From NCBI RefSeq assembly GCF_020085105.1, contig NC_058045.1, forward strand, positions 16,527,833 to 16,591,832: a stretch of DNA of 64,000 nt. Direction: 5' to 3'. Position numbers and translations under genes: made by a program. This document shows positions 33,685-47,536 of the stretch, one piece after another (the stretch's first letter is position 1; every line of letters starts with the position of its first letter). This DNA comes from Siniperca chuatsi. Taxonomy: Eukaryota > Chordata > Actinopteri > Centrarchiformes > Sinipercidae. The notes under the pieces are model-generated. The model worked only from the letters and a program-made list of their open reading frames with translations, ran no database searches and was not told the origin of the DNA.

Positions 33685-35715
33685 ATTAGGGGGGTATCGA
33701 GGGCAACCTTTCTTCCCAGCAGGGCTGCATCTCGTTTAATTGGAGCACTTGTGGCACCATTACCTCCTTTCCTCAAACACGTTACTGATGACAAAAGAAA
33801 ACAGCACTAAGCCTGCCTTTGTTAGCCGGGAGACTGGACGAGGAGACAGATTCCTCACTGCTACTCATGTGTGGGAATCATTCGCACTCCCACCGTGAGC
33901 TGCTGCCTTCAACCAATGAAACACTGCAGCCAGGTGGACAGAAGACGGAGCACATGGAAATTACAGCTGTCATCAGAAAATGATGGACAGAAGGGCGGTT
34001 TATCAGATACAGAAATAAACTGCGTAGTAAAATGACATTCAGTATTTCTAGACAAACCGGGCATCGTGTTCCATTTATTGAAAGATTGTTTCTCTTGGAA
34101 ACAATCGACTCCTTCACATTTCTATCTGTCAACGTGCAAACGATAGCACTGATATTCAGCGTATGAACCCACAGGAATTCTCTCTATCAATCCATTTAAA
34201 ATGATTGAGTCCAGCATATGTGCGCAGCCCTGTCAGTGACCTTGCCCTTTTGCTTCTGTTAGACCCGAGGTCATGATGATGTTCGTTTGTGGTCACCCCC
34301 GTGTCCCGAGAGAGCAATAAGGGTGTAACCTTTAAACTCCGTCTGACCCCACTTGAGAGGGGACGCTCAAGGGCTCTTAAATAAAAAAGGGAAACAAATG
34401 ACCTCTTAAGCTTTTTATTGGTAAATCTTGATTTTTGAATTCATTATTTTCTACAAGTGGTTAAAGATATTCAAAAGCTAAAAAAATATACTTAATTTGT
34501 TGAATTCAAAGGCGGGCACAACATACTGTATATCATGCACTTACATGATATTTAATTAACAATTCTTTATTCATTTTCAAAATTACATTACCATTGACAA
34601 ACTTTTCATAAATATTCTACTGTGTACATTGTCTAAATGTATCTATTTAGCACTTATAAGCAGTACATAAACCCTAAAATGGTTTGTATTACACTATAAT
34701 GTAGTTGTGAGCATATATCAGGGTTTATGAATGTTTTTCTCAGCAACTATATACACTAGCCTCTACTTACGGATGCCCACAGGAGGAGCTAAACAGATGA
34801 TAAATGACAATATAGTAAAACTGTTGTAATAATATAGGAGATAAGTTGTAATTGTTGACAAATACTGTACATTAATAAATACTTAAAATATTACTTTTTT
34901 GTTCTTACAACTACACTATAGTGTCTTGTAAACCATTTATTAAGTGTTTATGTAGTGCTTATAAATGCAAATATCACAGCTCTTATTTTTAAAATCCATA
35001 ATCAGTGACATGATACATAACTCATTACGTGTAAAAGTTCTCCATGAAGACACACAAAAATCATTTAAGTTCTGTTTATAATGCATCTAATAAAGGAGAA
35101 GATGCAAATAAACATAACAAGTGAGGCTGACAGCATAAACTTGCCTAAAGGTCTGTGTATTCTCTTCAGATTTTACCTGCAGTCTGTTACGTCACATGGA
35201 CAGAAAACATTTAAATCAGGAAAAACTAAGATGTGAAAGCTCCTGTGGAAAATCCTTATTGTGCAGCTCAAGTGGGTCTGAAGAAAATGTAATACAAAAC
35301 ATGGTTTTAAATATTTCTCTCACAACCACCTACAGGAACCATGGTTATGTTCTCACGGTCATGTTTAAGTTAGTTTTAGTCCTCTATGTTGAAATGAGGC
35401 AATTCACTCCACTAGTACCATGATACTGTCACTCATTTAATAGAATATTTGAATGAATGTTAATTGATTTAAACTGAAAATAAATATCATGGGAAGAAGA
35501 AAAGATCTTATTCCACTAGCAGATTTTTTCACTTCAATCAAAAAAGATTTTAAGACTCAATTCTAGGCTAAAGAACCTGTTAACAGACATATTACCTGTA
35601 TGAAAAATAACAGGGTTTTGATTGGTGGGGAATAATCGTATCATATGAACATTTCTGTCCAGCAGGAGAATAAAAAAAAAGGAACAAACGGGTCATGTGT
35701 GATAAAGGCCTAGCG

Positions 35716-38700
35716 TCAGTTCTGCTCCATGGTGAAATTTGATTCCGCTCTGAAACAAAAAGCATTACATTGTGAAAAACAATGACACCTCATATACTCA
35801 GAGTATACATGAAAGTATTATCAAATCAAACTTTTTTAAATAAACAAACAGTGTGGTGTCAAGGTTTAGATATTTTAAATGTATTTCCTTTTATGGCCTG
35901 CATTAAAAAAAAACATTTTATTTATTGCGATTCGGCCCGTAGATGTTCCTGTATACTCTAGATCACTCTACACTGAAGATAATTTTTCATTCATTAAAAT
36001 TTAAATTAATATGGAATCCACGTATCAGCTACGTCTTATAGTATCATTTTCATTTCCACAGTAAACATGACTTCTGTTGCACAACTTGAAGGTCACTTTG
36101 AAGAGCTGTACATATGGAGCTGTGCTGTGAAAAACCCCTATCAACCAACAGGTGAGCATCACTTGGAAGTACAGAGCACGAGTCCACCTCAGCATTTCAT
36201 AATCTAGAATCTAGAGTTACAAGGATGGCACAGGCCTCTGTGACAGCAGTGCCATGCTGTCTATAGCTGCATCCTGACTGTGTGCTCATACTGTATTCAA
36301 CACTATGAATAGATATTCCCAACAAAGGGCAGTCCAGTGAGTCACTGCAAATTTGGATCTGCTGCCACCAAGAGGACAGTGAATGTAACACATTTCGCAA
36401 CGACAAAGGCACTCCTTGCATCGATTGTTTGGTATGAGCATAGCATATCTCCATGACCAGAACACTGTTGTCAGAAAAACTAAAAAGGACACTTACACAT
36501 CTTTGTTCCGCATGTGGTTGTTGTACTGAATGACTGGTGGGACAATCTCTTCATCCTCAGGAAGCTGTGAACAACATAATGATTCAGGGGGAGAATAATC
36601 ACTACATGATCAACAAAAGGTATGATGCTGTGTGCACTTGTTAATGTCATAAAAAAGGAAAATTATGAATTGTTTCTTTATAAACAGAAGTGGCAGGCTA
36701 TTCATTAACGTACATAATGAGTGGGAAAATAGCCTCAGGGCAAGGAACACTGAACAGTCAAATGTTTCTGAACAAAAATATAGAACAAAGTACAAAAGTA
36801 TGTCTAGACTGTAAATCAAAGATTTTTCATATTTATATACACATAGGATATATATCACATAGGAGTATCTCTTGTAGTGCATCACAGATGGACTTGGTCC
36901 TGATTGGCTCCTCGCAGTAAAGAATTACTGAAATTCTCCCAGTCAGATCAGATTGGAACAGATGAACTGAAAAGCCTCCAATCAGCAGCTGATTAATCAA
37001 GGCCCAGCATTGTGACTGTTTTTGTGATTTGATATTGACATTCCTGTTTCAAACTGTAAAAACTTCTTTATGACTGTAAAGAGTTGTCTCTTACCTCCCA
37101 GTATAGCTCATCATCAAAACAACTGTCATCTGCAGGATCTCCCCAGATAGGTAATCTTAAGATACAACCTGAGAAGAATTATACCAACACATGCAGTCCA
37201 TCATCCACTGTGCGTAAACACACCCATCTTATTCAAACACAGTAATGTCACAGTTGTTTACATACATACTGTATATTTTCAGTTATATGGTTAAACTGAA
37301 GGGCATTTGCAGTGGTTATTCCTTACCGACTAGGATGCCTCCGCCTACACCAAAGCAGATAGCCACACAGAGGCCTGCAGCCTGGTGACCACCCTGCCGT
37401 GTGGGTATCATGTCTTTGAATTGACCCTCAAAGTCAAAGGTGTTAATCAGCCTTTAATACAAAAAAAAGAAAAAAAAGGAGGGAACTCACAATGTTGTTC
37501 TTTCATAACAAAAGTCCATATTTGGCCACAAGAATGCAAATATTCCTGCTTTCCTTTTCTGAGCCTTTACTGGTTGATAATCTTATATCCATTTAATTAA
37601 AAAAGCTAAAGTTACTATGACCTCTGGCTGCTGGTTTCCTATTTTTATGCAAAAACCACTCACCCTTCATGGCCATAAACTGACTCTGTTGCACATGCAG
37701 CAGTAATGGCTCCCACAATGCCACCTATGACTCCTGGCATGGCATGCAGGTTATGGATTCCACATGTGTCTTGGATCTTGAGGTACTTCTCCATGAACGG
37801 CTGAGAAAGAACGATCAGTTAAGTTTCACAGACACTGACTGACAGTTGACTTAGAGCAGTAAAAGCAGTGGTCAGGTAACTGAGTGGCAAATTTAGGAAA
37901 ACACCTTATGTGCTGAAGAAGATAGTCTAGTTAACTCTGACCTCATTTTTATATGACTGTGGCAAGTCAAAGTGTTTTGTATTTTCATTTATATTTGTGC
38001 ATTTTTGTACCTAATTGCCTGGATTGACTAATGAACATGTTCAAAAACTAAACAAAAGCTTATCTCATAATAGCTAGAACACAATAGACCAGAAACACCA
38101 TACCGTGAGATATAGGTATCCCAGTGTGGAGATGACACCACAGCAGAACCCTACGATCAGAGACCCGTAGGGCATCAGCATGAACTCTGCTGCAGTTCCC
38201 ACTGCAACGCCTCCAGCAAGAGTGGAGTTCTGGATGTGAACCTGAGAAACGTGCAGAAAAAAAAAAATGATTTGCTAGTCTCAGAAGAAATACATTAGTG
38301 CATTAGTCTGACCTCTCTTTACTGAATGATGTGTTCACGGTATCAGGAGAAACAGCACGCCATCACTTCAAGGCAAAATTAAGTTTGAGTTTGTTCAGGT
38401 GGGGCACAAGTCATGCACGTCATGTTTGACAATTCAACACAGTGATTTATTTCAGCATAAATACTGTCAACTTGACAAATATACACACCTCCTATTATCA
38501 TAATTATGTACATCATACATAATAGCTTAATTTTATGATGAGTGTTCTTCACTGACATAAAAAAAAAAAACAGTGCTGGTCGTTACCATGTCTAGTTTTC
38601 CATGCTTCTGGGAGAGGCTTGAGATGGCCACACTAGTGAGCACAGTTGAGGCCAAAGCCAGGTAGGTGTTGATGACTGCTCTGTGCTGCCCGTCCCCGTG

Positions 38701-41700
38701 GTCTGTGATGGCTGAGTTGAAGCTGGGCCAGAACATCCACAGGAAGAGGGTGCCTACGCAGAAAGAAGGGTGGAGATACTGATGAAAAGGACCTTAAAAA
38801 TCCAGAGTACCTCCTGAATAATGGGAAGTATTGTGAAAGTTAAAAAAAAAAAAATTCAATATATAATTAAAATCATGCCCACCAATCATAGCAAAGACAT
38901 CTGAATGGTAGACAGAGCCCTGCAGACGACTGCTCTGTTTCAGGTTTGGCCGATAGAGCATCCACGAGATGGAAAGACCATAATAACCTCCAAATGTGTG
39001 GATCACCATGGAGCCTCCAGCATCTCTGGCCTTCAGGTAAGAAACTTAGCATTAGTAGAAGTAGTAGTAGATACGTTAGTTACAGCTACAAGGATGAAGG
39101 AGGTGTTTGATAGGTGGTTACTGGTACTTGATGCTGTTTGTAGGTGGTTTATCACCAGGGGTTCCTCCTGGAGAAGTGTCTATTTTCTGAATGTATTTTT
39201 ATTTTTTAAATCTTTTAAAAATGTGTGGAATTTCATTTTGAATATTGAAAGATCAGCTCGATCTGCCAAAATTAAAGCAGCAAGAAGCAACGAGCAAAGT
39301 CACTTCAGCTTAGGGTTCAAACTGCTAAGTGGTAGAACCCTATTGAGTTTGTGCCAATTATTAAATTATTATTATTATAGTTCAAACCGCGAAATGTGCT
39401 CTACAAAAAAAGCCTCTTAGAACATTAAAGTCCGCCATGATTATGCTAATTAGCATAATGTGAAAAACAGTAAAATTAATAAAAGTTTTAGAATTTTGAC
39501 TATCAACACCAACATTTTTATACAGCATTGCAGGACTGAGATACACGTTTCTATTATAAATTAGTAAGATCGGTCGAAAACCATGGCCACCATCAACCAA
39601 AATATCTTCGCAAAAGGCCCGAAATTGCACGAAATTGGCCATAACTCATTAACGATTTGTCTAATCATCATATATCTTGGGAGATATCTTCAGTTCGTGT
39701 TTGGGAATAGGCGTGCCAAAGTATTTTGAACTCAACCCATAGGGGGCGCCACAAATGCCAGAAAAACTGTACCTCAAAACCCGGTGGACAGAATTTCACC
39801 AAATTTGGTGTGCATGCTCTGGGGGCAAGTATTAACCAAATATGATGGTATCATATTGATTGGTTTTAGTGGACATGGCCTATCACATATTTGCCTGATC
39901 GAGTTGCTTCCTTTCGTTGAGCGAAAAAAGGTTTGAACCCGCCCATTGGCGCCTGCAGCTATATTTATTGTTTCAACTTACATGAATGAGATTCAGGATA
40001 ATATATTCCTCCACAGCAAACAATGTGATCCCAAACAGAGTTAGAACCAACAGCTGGACTGGACTGACTTTACCAAGCACTGCCCCGTAGGCAATTAAGC
40101 AGCCCGCCACACAGAAGTCAGCATTGATCAGGCTGAGGAGGGGAAAAAAAAGTCTAAATGTAGTGGACAAACAAGGCAATATGGGATAATTTGTAATCTG
40201 TACTGGCCAAATATGAGACAATATTTATTTTGGCTCTAAGGATGCACCTATTCAAGAACAGTTATAATCACTGAACGGATCATAAATGTATCTACTTATC
40301 CTGCTCTGTCTTACAGACACACACAGATCATACACCTATCATATATGCTGACACACAGTGACTTGGCTGCACATTAGCAGTATCATGATTTCTCATTACC
40401 ATGAGTTTCTGTTTATCTTCGTAACACAAATAATAAAACTAATGTGCCTAGAAATATCTTTATGGAATCGTGTCAGTCAGACTGGTTTCTCCACCTCACT
40501 GTGCATCCCTGTGTTTTTTCTATGGAAACCATGCAGGTGGAAACACATTCCTGTCAGACATATTTCCCAGTAATTAAAACACAAGAACCAGAGCTGAATA
40601 ACATCACTTGCTTCAGACAGTCACAGTTGTGGCCTCTTATATATTATCATTGAGCCATGAGTTTCTGTTAGATGCATACCTTCATCAAAATTAAAAGATA
40701 ATAAGAAGAAGGGATCCTTTTAACTCTTTGATAATAAAACTGAACAATTACTTTTCAATTCCAATTTTGATCTTTCCATCAGTGTAGTCCAGGGAGTGGA
40801 ACCAGCCTTGCATTAGCAGCGCCCATTGGAGGCCAAAGGCTGCGATGAGGAAGTTGAAACCCACTGCACCAAAGCTGTACCGCTTGAGAAATGTCATCAG
40901 GAAACCAAATCCAACGAAGATCATCACATGGACATCCTGGAAACCTATGGCAAAGACAGAAGAAGGGAGAGAAGGGTAAGAACTGGCCCAATGAATAGAA
41001 AAGGGGAGGAACAGCATGGTGCACCAGTGATCAGAATTATTGTATTTCATCACTGCACTGAAAGACCGAGATTCAATCTTCATCTCCACAAGTGGAGTGC
41101 CTTTCTTCCCGCAAACAAAGTCAGGTGGCTTGAAGCCTCTGTTTGTGGTAGTGCTGGTAACATGTCTGGTTAACACACTGCCCAGGGTTTGCTGGGATAG
41201 ACCTCTTCTAAGAATTAAGATGCCAATTATGTTGATGAACTAAAGTGACAAATGTCTTTCACTTAGTGCTCACAAATCATCTTCTCATTCCTCTGTCTTG
41301 TTGAGGTGTTTCCTCTGTTAGAAAAATCAATATTGCTGTAAATTATTGCCTTATCACAGCTATATCTCTCTGCTCTCTCGAATATATTTTCCAATATGAA
41401 AGAAAAAAACACATAATGCATAAAAAGAAACCGTGTCATATATAATTAAATCATAATTAGGGTTATCATCTTTTATCTAACCACTAAATCAATAGTATGA
41501 ACTTCTGAATGAATTAATATGCCAGTGAAGTTACTTTATATGGACTTTTTGCTTTCATATGTCACCACAGTGCAGGGACACATGAGGGCATATTAGATAA
41601 GAAGGGGAAATCACGTGAAGATGACTCAAGGACATAATGCGTTTACTGTTACTTGCTGATTATATGTTATGATGATACTGAGCTATACAGGTGCCATTTC

Positions 41701-43533
41701 TCTGAGGCTTCCAGGAACTAAAAATAGCTTTGAAACAACATTTGGACATACAGATGTTATGTGTATAGTAATGCACTAATAAAATACTAGATGCCAAAAT
41801 TATACTATAATGCCTCAATGATAACTGACAATTCCATATGCTGAGGAAGTCCATGAGATGTAGTTGAAAACTTCAGAAACATAATAACAGACTCAAATAT
41901 AGAGTGGTAACAAAGAGCTTGATTTATTGTTGGAAATGAAAACGTGTGAAGCATTTCTGAAACAAGTGGCTTTTCTTTGCGAGGCAGTTAACATCTGCTA
42001 TAAATCAGCAAACAGTATGTATACCAGCATAAACCATCCAGTGTCATTTACAACACTGACCGCCCGACACACCTCGGGGCACAAGATGATCCCACTGCAC
42101 TGTAAAACAGAATAGACTGCATAGAAAAATGTATGATACACCGCCTATATCCAATGTCACGTCAGACTGACTGCATATTATTTTACAAACAACAAAGGCT
42201 CCTGAGAACAAACAGGACATACATTTATCACCTGAGATCCAACACCATAGAGATGGCTTCATGATAGCTTGACACTGACACCGCGGGTTGTGTGGGAAGT
42301 GTACAGTACAACCACACACATACAATGCACTCACACCCCAAATTGCAGATAGATAGATAAATAGATATTAAATAAAAACACGTTCTGTACAAAGAGGTAA
42401 GTGTTGATATGTCAGCTACAGTTAAACTGGAAAGAAAAGTGTCAAACATCAGGGGAAATGTGCACCTTTGGGTGTCAGATAATTGTCATCAATGTAGGAA
42501 TACTCTGATAGGTCGACACAGCCTGAGAACTATCATCAATTTGGTTGCTCAAGTAGAAACGTATTTTACTACAATGAAAACAGACAATTTACAACCAAAT
42601 ATTAATAAAATTATCAAACAAAAAGCTAAACGTGCAGAAATGTGGATGCATAAAGATAGAGATGTTTAGTTTATAATAGAAAGACGGATGTGTAAAAATG
42701 TAAGGGTTGCTAGATTAAAAGGTGGGGTATGCGATTCTAATCCAATACACGTTTTTTTTTTTTTTTTTGGTCATTTCTCCTCACAGTCCGCTAGCTGTCC
42801 GTTCAGTGTGCGCTGAAAAGGACTCCGGTGTTTGTGCACAGCCCTGGCTCTGTAAACTGGAAACAAACAAAGAGGCTCGGACCGAGCCACACAACACTAT
42901 TCCTGCCATGATTTGTGTGTCAGATAACATTAAATGACTTGCCCGCGGACATTCAGCAACTTTCTACTTTGCTAAGACGCGTTGTTGTTGTGCTGTAAGC
43001 ATTAGCAGCAGGACAGCTGTGAGTGTCGCTGTCTGAAGCTGGTCTGCTGGCTCTGGGAAAAGTCTCGTCCTCCTCACATGTTAGCTGTAGCCACAGTTTG
43101 CTAACCCACAACTTAGCTAAGGATAGTTATATTTATATTAATTGCTGTGTCGTTGTTCGCTCTATGTAATGTTATTTGATTTCTCTAGAATTGCATACCC
43201 CACCTTTAACAAATTAAGAAATAAAAGTGATGCTTGAGATATTAGACATTTGGAAAAGAGAGTATATTAGAAAAAGAAGAAAAAAAGAAAATCTAAATGA
43301 AGTCACTTACTTGGATATCTGAAGTAGAAGTCGTTCTCAATGTCACTTGATATATTTGCAGCTTTTCTGTGCTCTATCCAGTGTGGGTCAGATTCTTCAT
43401 CATAACGAATAAAAATCCCAAACAAGATGATCATAGCTGTTTGCCACACAACGCAAACTGCTGGAAGACTGAGACGAACATTAGTATTTTTTGGACCGTC
43501 ACACAACTCCCTGAAGCTTTGAACGCAGCCCAT
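35716..43533 (-). CDS. rhcg: Rh family C glycoprotein, ammonia channel, complete
   Basis: Conducts ammonia across epithelial membranes; in fish, Rhcg proteins act at the gill and kidney. Exons on the minus strand: 43533-43311, 40944-40752, 40132-39982, 39030-38883, 38753-38587, 38241-38104, 37800-37664, 37451-37327, 37168-37095, 36564-36497, 35749-35716, giving 485 residues with consistent phases. The pore twin-histidines are present: H200 in VIHTFGGY and H359 in NLHAMPG, matching human RhCG H185 and H344. Other family signatures are [14 protein letters not shown] and [12 protein letters not shown] near residue 60 is a likely glycosylation site in the first extracellular loop. The last exon adds a short tail ending MEQN; if it is skipped, the frame stops one codon after the 36497 junction. 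Fish carry rhcg paralogs (a/b) and I cannot tell which this is. Introns 1 and 3 hold transposons. Confidence 0.96.
39240..39970. repeat. Probable dispersed repeat in rhcg intron 3
   Basis: The intron between rhcg exons 3 and 4 contains a block with the flavour of an interspersed element: CATAGGGGGCGCCAC, CCATAACTCATTAACG, CACCAAATTTGGTGTGCA. A GGGTTCAAAC / GTTTGAACCC inverted pair lies at 39313-39322 and 39931-39940. Its composition differs from the rest of the gene. I cannot name the family or fix the borders. Confidence 0.45.
40945..43310. other. rhcg: rhcg intron 1
   Basis: The 2.4-kb first intron carries the MITE at 42718-43208. The remainder is AT-rich without recognisable elements. Confidence 0.6.
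42718..43208. mobile_element. MITE in rhcg intron 1
   Basis: The ends are inverted repeats: AAAGGTGGGGTATGCGATTC at the left and its near-perfect complement GAATTGCATACCCCACCTTT at the right, one mismatch over about 20 bp, enclosing about 450 bp without a coding frame. The interior is more GC-rich than its surroundings. Confidence 0.75.
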
Positions 43534-45798
43534 GTTTTTGGTTAGTTTTGATCTTTTGTAATTTGTTTCTTTTTTTTTAAGGTATGGGAGCTGCTAAACA
43601 GATGAACTGTTAAAGTGAGCTGTCTTCTGCTAAACTAACAGACACATTACAGGGCCTGAGCATCTTAAGCACGAGTGATGACGGGCAAGGATGGGTGTCT
43701 GCTTTAATAAGAGGACACTCCCACAGTCACTCCCTCCACTATTGCACCTGGACTGTACTAGACTTGCTCTTCAGGTGGTTACACATCTTATGTTAGAGAA
43801 AATTACGTGACTCTCAATGCTTTATAATAATTTAATATAGTATTTTTTTTCCAAGCATTTTGTATGGGCATAAGTCATCACACAATGTAAAAATGGTACT
43901 GTACCATAAAATTCTACCACTGCTAAGGTTCTGTGGTAAAAGGACAGAGGAAACATGCTTCATATCCCGATCAAACAGGAGAAAAATTATATTTATTTTG
44001 GGACATCCTGTAAAGAGATTGTGTTGGTTATACCAGTCTGGTTAGGATGTAATCCAGTCAACAACTACAAGGATTAGATAGCTTTGACATTTTCTTGGGG
44101 CCTGCTCCCTTAACACAGACACTCTTTGTATGTAAGAGAAAGATAAGCTGTCATTTTTGTACATGTGAAACTTATAATATTCAGACAGGCTTCTACAGCA
44201 CTTACAAATTTTGTTTTCTTACTACAAGTCAGAGAACAGGGACATTTTTATCTCCTACAGGGCTGATCCTGTGAAGCATTAACTGTAAATAATGTGTATC
44301 CATGCCTGACTCAGTCAGCCATCATAGTCATAGGGTACAAGGTCGAGACAAGGGTCCAGTATTTATTTATTTATTTATTATTACTTAAGTCTGGGTTTTT
44401 CTGCACTGTTGCATTGCACATTTTAAAATAATAATTTAAGCCCTCTCTGGACAATCTGAACGTCAATACCCAGAAATCATGTACTGTGACAATCAGTAAA
44501 CCTCATGTGTCACACACTGTGATGCCTCATACTTAGGACAAAGTTGCAAAAGGGACAAAGACATCCAATGTCAGTGAAATGTCAAGCTATTACGGTTATC
44601 TGCTAACTACAAGGTGTAATCTTTAATGTTAACTTTAATGTTAATGTTTTAACTGACCAAAGCCAGCATTATTATATCATGATAAATAAAGTAAGGTGAT
44701 GAGACATACATGCATTTCCAGCATTTTGTGTTTTATATGATGCAATTTAACAGCTCTCTTATTTAGTTACATATGGTCATGTATAACAAATACATTCTAC
44801 ACATGCAGTATATGTGAGTATGACGTATAAGTGAATGACCTTTCATCTTTGAGTAATCACTGTAGAGATCACATTATTTACTAAACAGACACAGCATCAT
44901 TCCTGGGAGTGACCAGGCACTGACTGGCTAGAACAAGCGCTGAGGTGTGACAGGATGATGACCATGAAGGTGACTCTCTTTGAACATAACAGATATCCTC
45001 AGTTACCTCTATTAAAGGCGACACCAACAACCTAGCCAGTGTTGGGTTTTTTTCAAAACTGAAAACCTCTCTCTCAAGAAACCAACTAGCCATTTAGTGC
45101 ATAGAAGAGATTAGACATAATTTTATGAGTAAAGAAATACCAAAGTGACTCCACAAAATTCCACAAATAAGTGTGACAATCACTTAAATATGTAACCAAG
45201 ATGTAATTCTTATGTATTTTTTGCTACAAACTTGCATATAGGCCTTTTTATTGCTGCAAAATTGTTGAGTGCTGCAAGGAAAGATTATCATAAACTGGAG
45301 AATGCGTTTTTGTTCTCTGCTAGTCAAATATCCTGCACACGACACTGTATCAAAGCTTAAAGGCATTACACCACACAGTTTTCTGGTCAAGGCAGTACAA
45401 AATAACTGCAAAAGAAAATATCTTATCGAGTCATTATCTCACTAGGAGAAAAATGAGCATGTCAGCAGTTAGATCAATGCACTGGTTGTGTGCTCACCAA
45501 TGAGGAACCTCATTAAAGTGAGTGAGCAGGCGTCTGTGCTCACTGATCTTACTGCTCGGCTTAGCACTGCCACCTTGGTGATGTAATTCTGGCAGATGAT
45601 GTGCTCTTCAGGGATGATGTGTAGAGTTGATCCTACTTGATCTGAGCACCACTGTCAGGCTTGTTGAAGCAGCTTTTGTATCTAATATTTTCTTTAGTAT
45701 AAAGGAAAGACACAGAGTCAATTTTTGTCATTATGTTAAACAAATAAAACATGTTTTATTTGTGCAGCATGTGTGTTACCTATGCCTAAGGCTTTCTT
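43534..45798. other. rhcg upstream region
   Basis: This should include the rhcg promoter and 5'UTR, immediately right of 43533. I see no clear TATA box and no other gene. A TTTA repeat run lies near 44361-44380. Confidence 0.4.
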
Positions 45799-45799
45799 C

Positions 45800-45962
45800 T
45801 CTTTTTTAAAACCTTTATTTATTCAGGGAAGTCACTGGTAGTAACGAGGGAGGGGCAAGTGCAGCTTTTTCACTTTCCCCACCCAGATTTATCCTGCAAG
45901 TCCGGGGATCAAATAGGCAACCTTCCAGTCACAAGCCCACTTCTCTAACCTTTAGGCCACCA
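45800..45962 (-). mobile_element. tRNA-derived SINE, minus orientation
   Basis: Read on the minus strand, it begins GGTGGCCTAAAGGTTAGAGA (tRNA-like A-box), then TTTGATCCCCGGACTTG (degenerate B-box), a body including CAGTGACTTCCCTGAA, and a tail AATAAATAAAGGTTTTAAAA. This is the structure of common teleost tRNA-derived SINEs. Confidence 0.75.
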
Positions 45963-47225
45963 GAAACAAATGCGCTTCATTTTGCGTCACTTCAACTGTC
46001 AGCTGCACAATGTTTGAAGTAGCAAGTGCCTGTGAATAATAAAGAAAGGTGGTGACTACACTCATACATCCCTATAGTCCCACAAGTGTTAGTAATCTCA
46101 GTAAGCCATGACAGTGAGCCAGCATGCACAGTACCAGGACCCCAAAACTGAAGCAGTTAAATTGAATTCAGCCATCATTCATTTTATTATTTATACCTTT
46201 GCTTTTCCTACTGTGACATGTCAAATGTTTCCACAACTTCTTGCTTAAGCCCTGACACAACCGTAGTGCACCCACCTACACAGGTGTTTTCAATTATTGT
46301 AGCTGACTAAATCTCTACTCAGGAGTGTGTGGGTGTGTACAGACAGTGCTTGATTGACAGCTGTTGTGTTGCATGAGTAGTGGGATTTTGTTAGCAAAAA
46401 GTAGTGTACATGGCATGGGCTGAGAATTCTGACACTCAAATACAAAGGTGCAGAGTAAAAAATAATGCAAATAGGAAGTGATTTTGGACACTAGAACAAA
46501 TACCTTGATTTTTTTTTCCTTTTTATTTTAGATCCAAGGAGTCTCCCAGAGCAGAGGGAAATTCAAAATAAGATCTCTTCTTTGTCCAGCTTATTTCTCC
46601 TAGACATAACTGAGCTCAACATAACATTATTGAGATTTTGACCATTTTCGCATACTTCTTAAATTCAGCTCCTGAGAAATGGCCTTCCTCTTGTGCCCAA
46701 TCTTAAAATGCTCTTCTTTTCACTGTCAGTGCACTGACATTTATTGTCTGAAATAATCAGCTCCTGAGAGAACAGTAAGATCCAAAAGAAAACTAGATTG
46801 GCTTGTAAATGAGCCTGCACAATATCAGAGATTTGTCTCAGTGATGAAATTCAACTCAACTATGAGCACAGCAAAAGAATTCCTACTTTTCTTGTGTTTC
46901 TACTGTTATTCTCAAACTGGACAGGATCATTTGTCTTAGATTGTTTTTCTTCCAGGGAGCAGCAACATTTTCCTCTGGGCTTGCTCAATCTCTCTCTCTC
47001 ACACACACACACACACTGTTGTCAGCATCATCAGTGATTTTCAGTTTACACAACTCTTCTGTTGAATGATCCCACTCTTGCCACTGTTTCCTGTTGCTAC
47101 AAGAGAACAGCCAGAAAGCAACACATTTTGTTTCCAATACATTTTCATCACTTCGTGCTGGTCTCGGCGTTGTCCTCATAAATGTACCTCTGTGTTCCTT
47201 TTGTTACTTTACAATAAATAAACGT
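45963..47225. other. Spacer between SINE and MITE copy 3
   Basis: Apart from MITE copy 2 and a short CA run near 46999-47017, I see nothing functional here. Confidence 0.4.
46112..46232. mobile_element. MITE copy 2, partial
   Basis: GCCAGCATGCACAGTACCAG through GAATTCAGCCATCATTCATT and GCTTTTCCTACTGTGACATG closely match the internal part and right arm of the 15.85-kb element. The left arm is missing. Confidence 0.6.
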
Positions 47226-47228
47226 CAT

Positions 47229-47430
47229 GGGCCTTTTTCACAACAAATATTCTGACTTGTCTTCACAGGAAAAGCACAGGTGTATATTAACTTTAACTAA
47301 CAATGGCTCTGTTCCATTTCCTTCAGTGCCAGCATAAACAACCAAAGCCCTTAAGGTGGAACACAAAGTTGGAATGCAGACATTAGTAAGCTTTGACAAA
47401 AGGCCAAAATGTGTGTTGTGAAAAAGGTAT
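47229..47430. mobile_element. MITE copy 3 with both inverted ends
   Basis: The left end GGGCCTTTTTCACAACAAAT and right end TGTGTTGTGAAAAAGGTA are inverted complements. The left arm then shares GAAAAGCACAGGTG and GGCTCTGTTC with the 15.85-kb copy. The element is about 200 bp long with no coding frame. Confidence 0.65.
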
Positions 47431-47530
47431 TTAGTGGCAAAGACTTGCTTCACATACACATCTGAGAACTGAAACTCACAAAATAACACAAAAACAACTA
47501 ATATATTTCTGAATAAAATACTTTTGGCAT

Positions 47531-47536
47531 TTTATT
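47531..47536 (-). terminator. gdpgp1: poly(A) signal of gdpgp1
   Basis: AATAAA on the minus strand about 310 bases after the gdpgp1 stop codon. Confidence 0.5.

Larger units (their letters stand above)
32400..35700. other. Gene-free region 3' of rhcg
   Basis: No exon or protein family resemblance found. It holds a second E-box/TALE composite motif at 33201 and a GCGT/GT microsatellite at 33646-33684. The part after 34.4 kb is very AT-rich and may include an extended rhcg 3'UTR. Confidence 0.4.

Noticed and set aside
38905-39420. 171-codon plus-strand open frame
   Set aside because: Antisense to an rhcg exon and then running into the intronic repeat.
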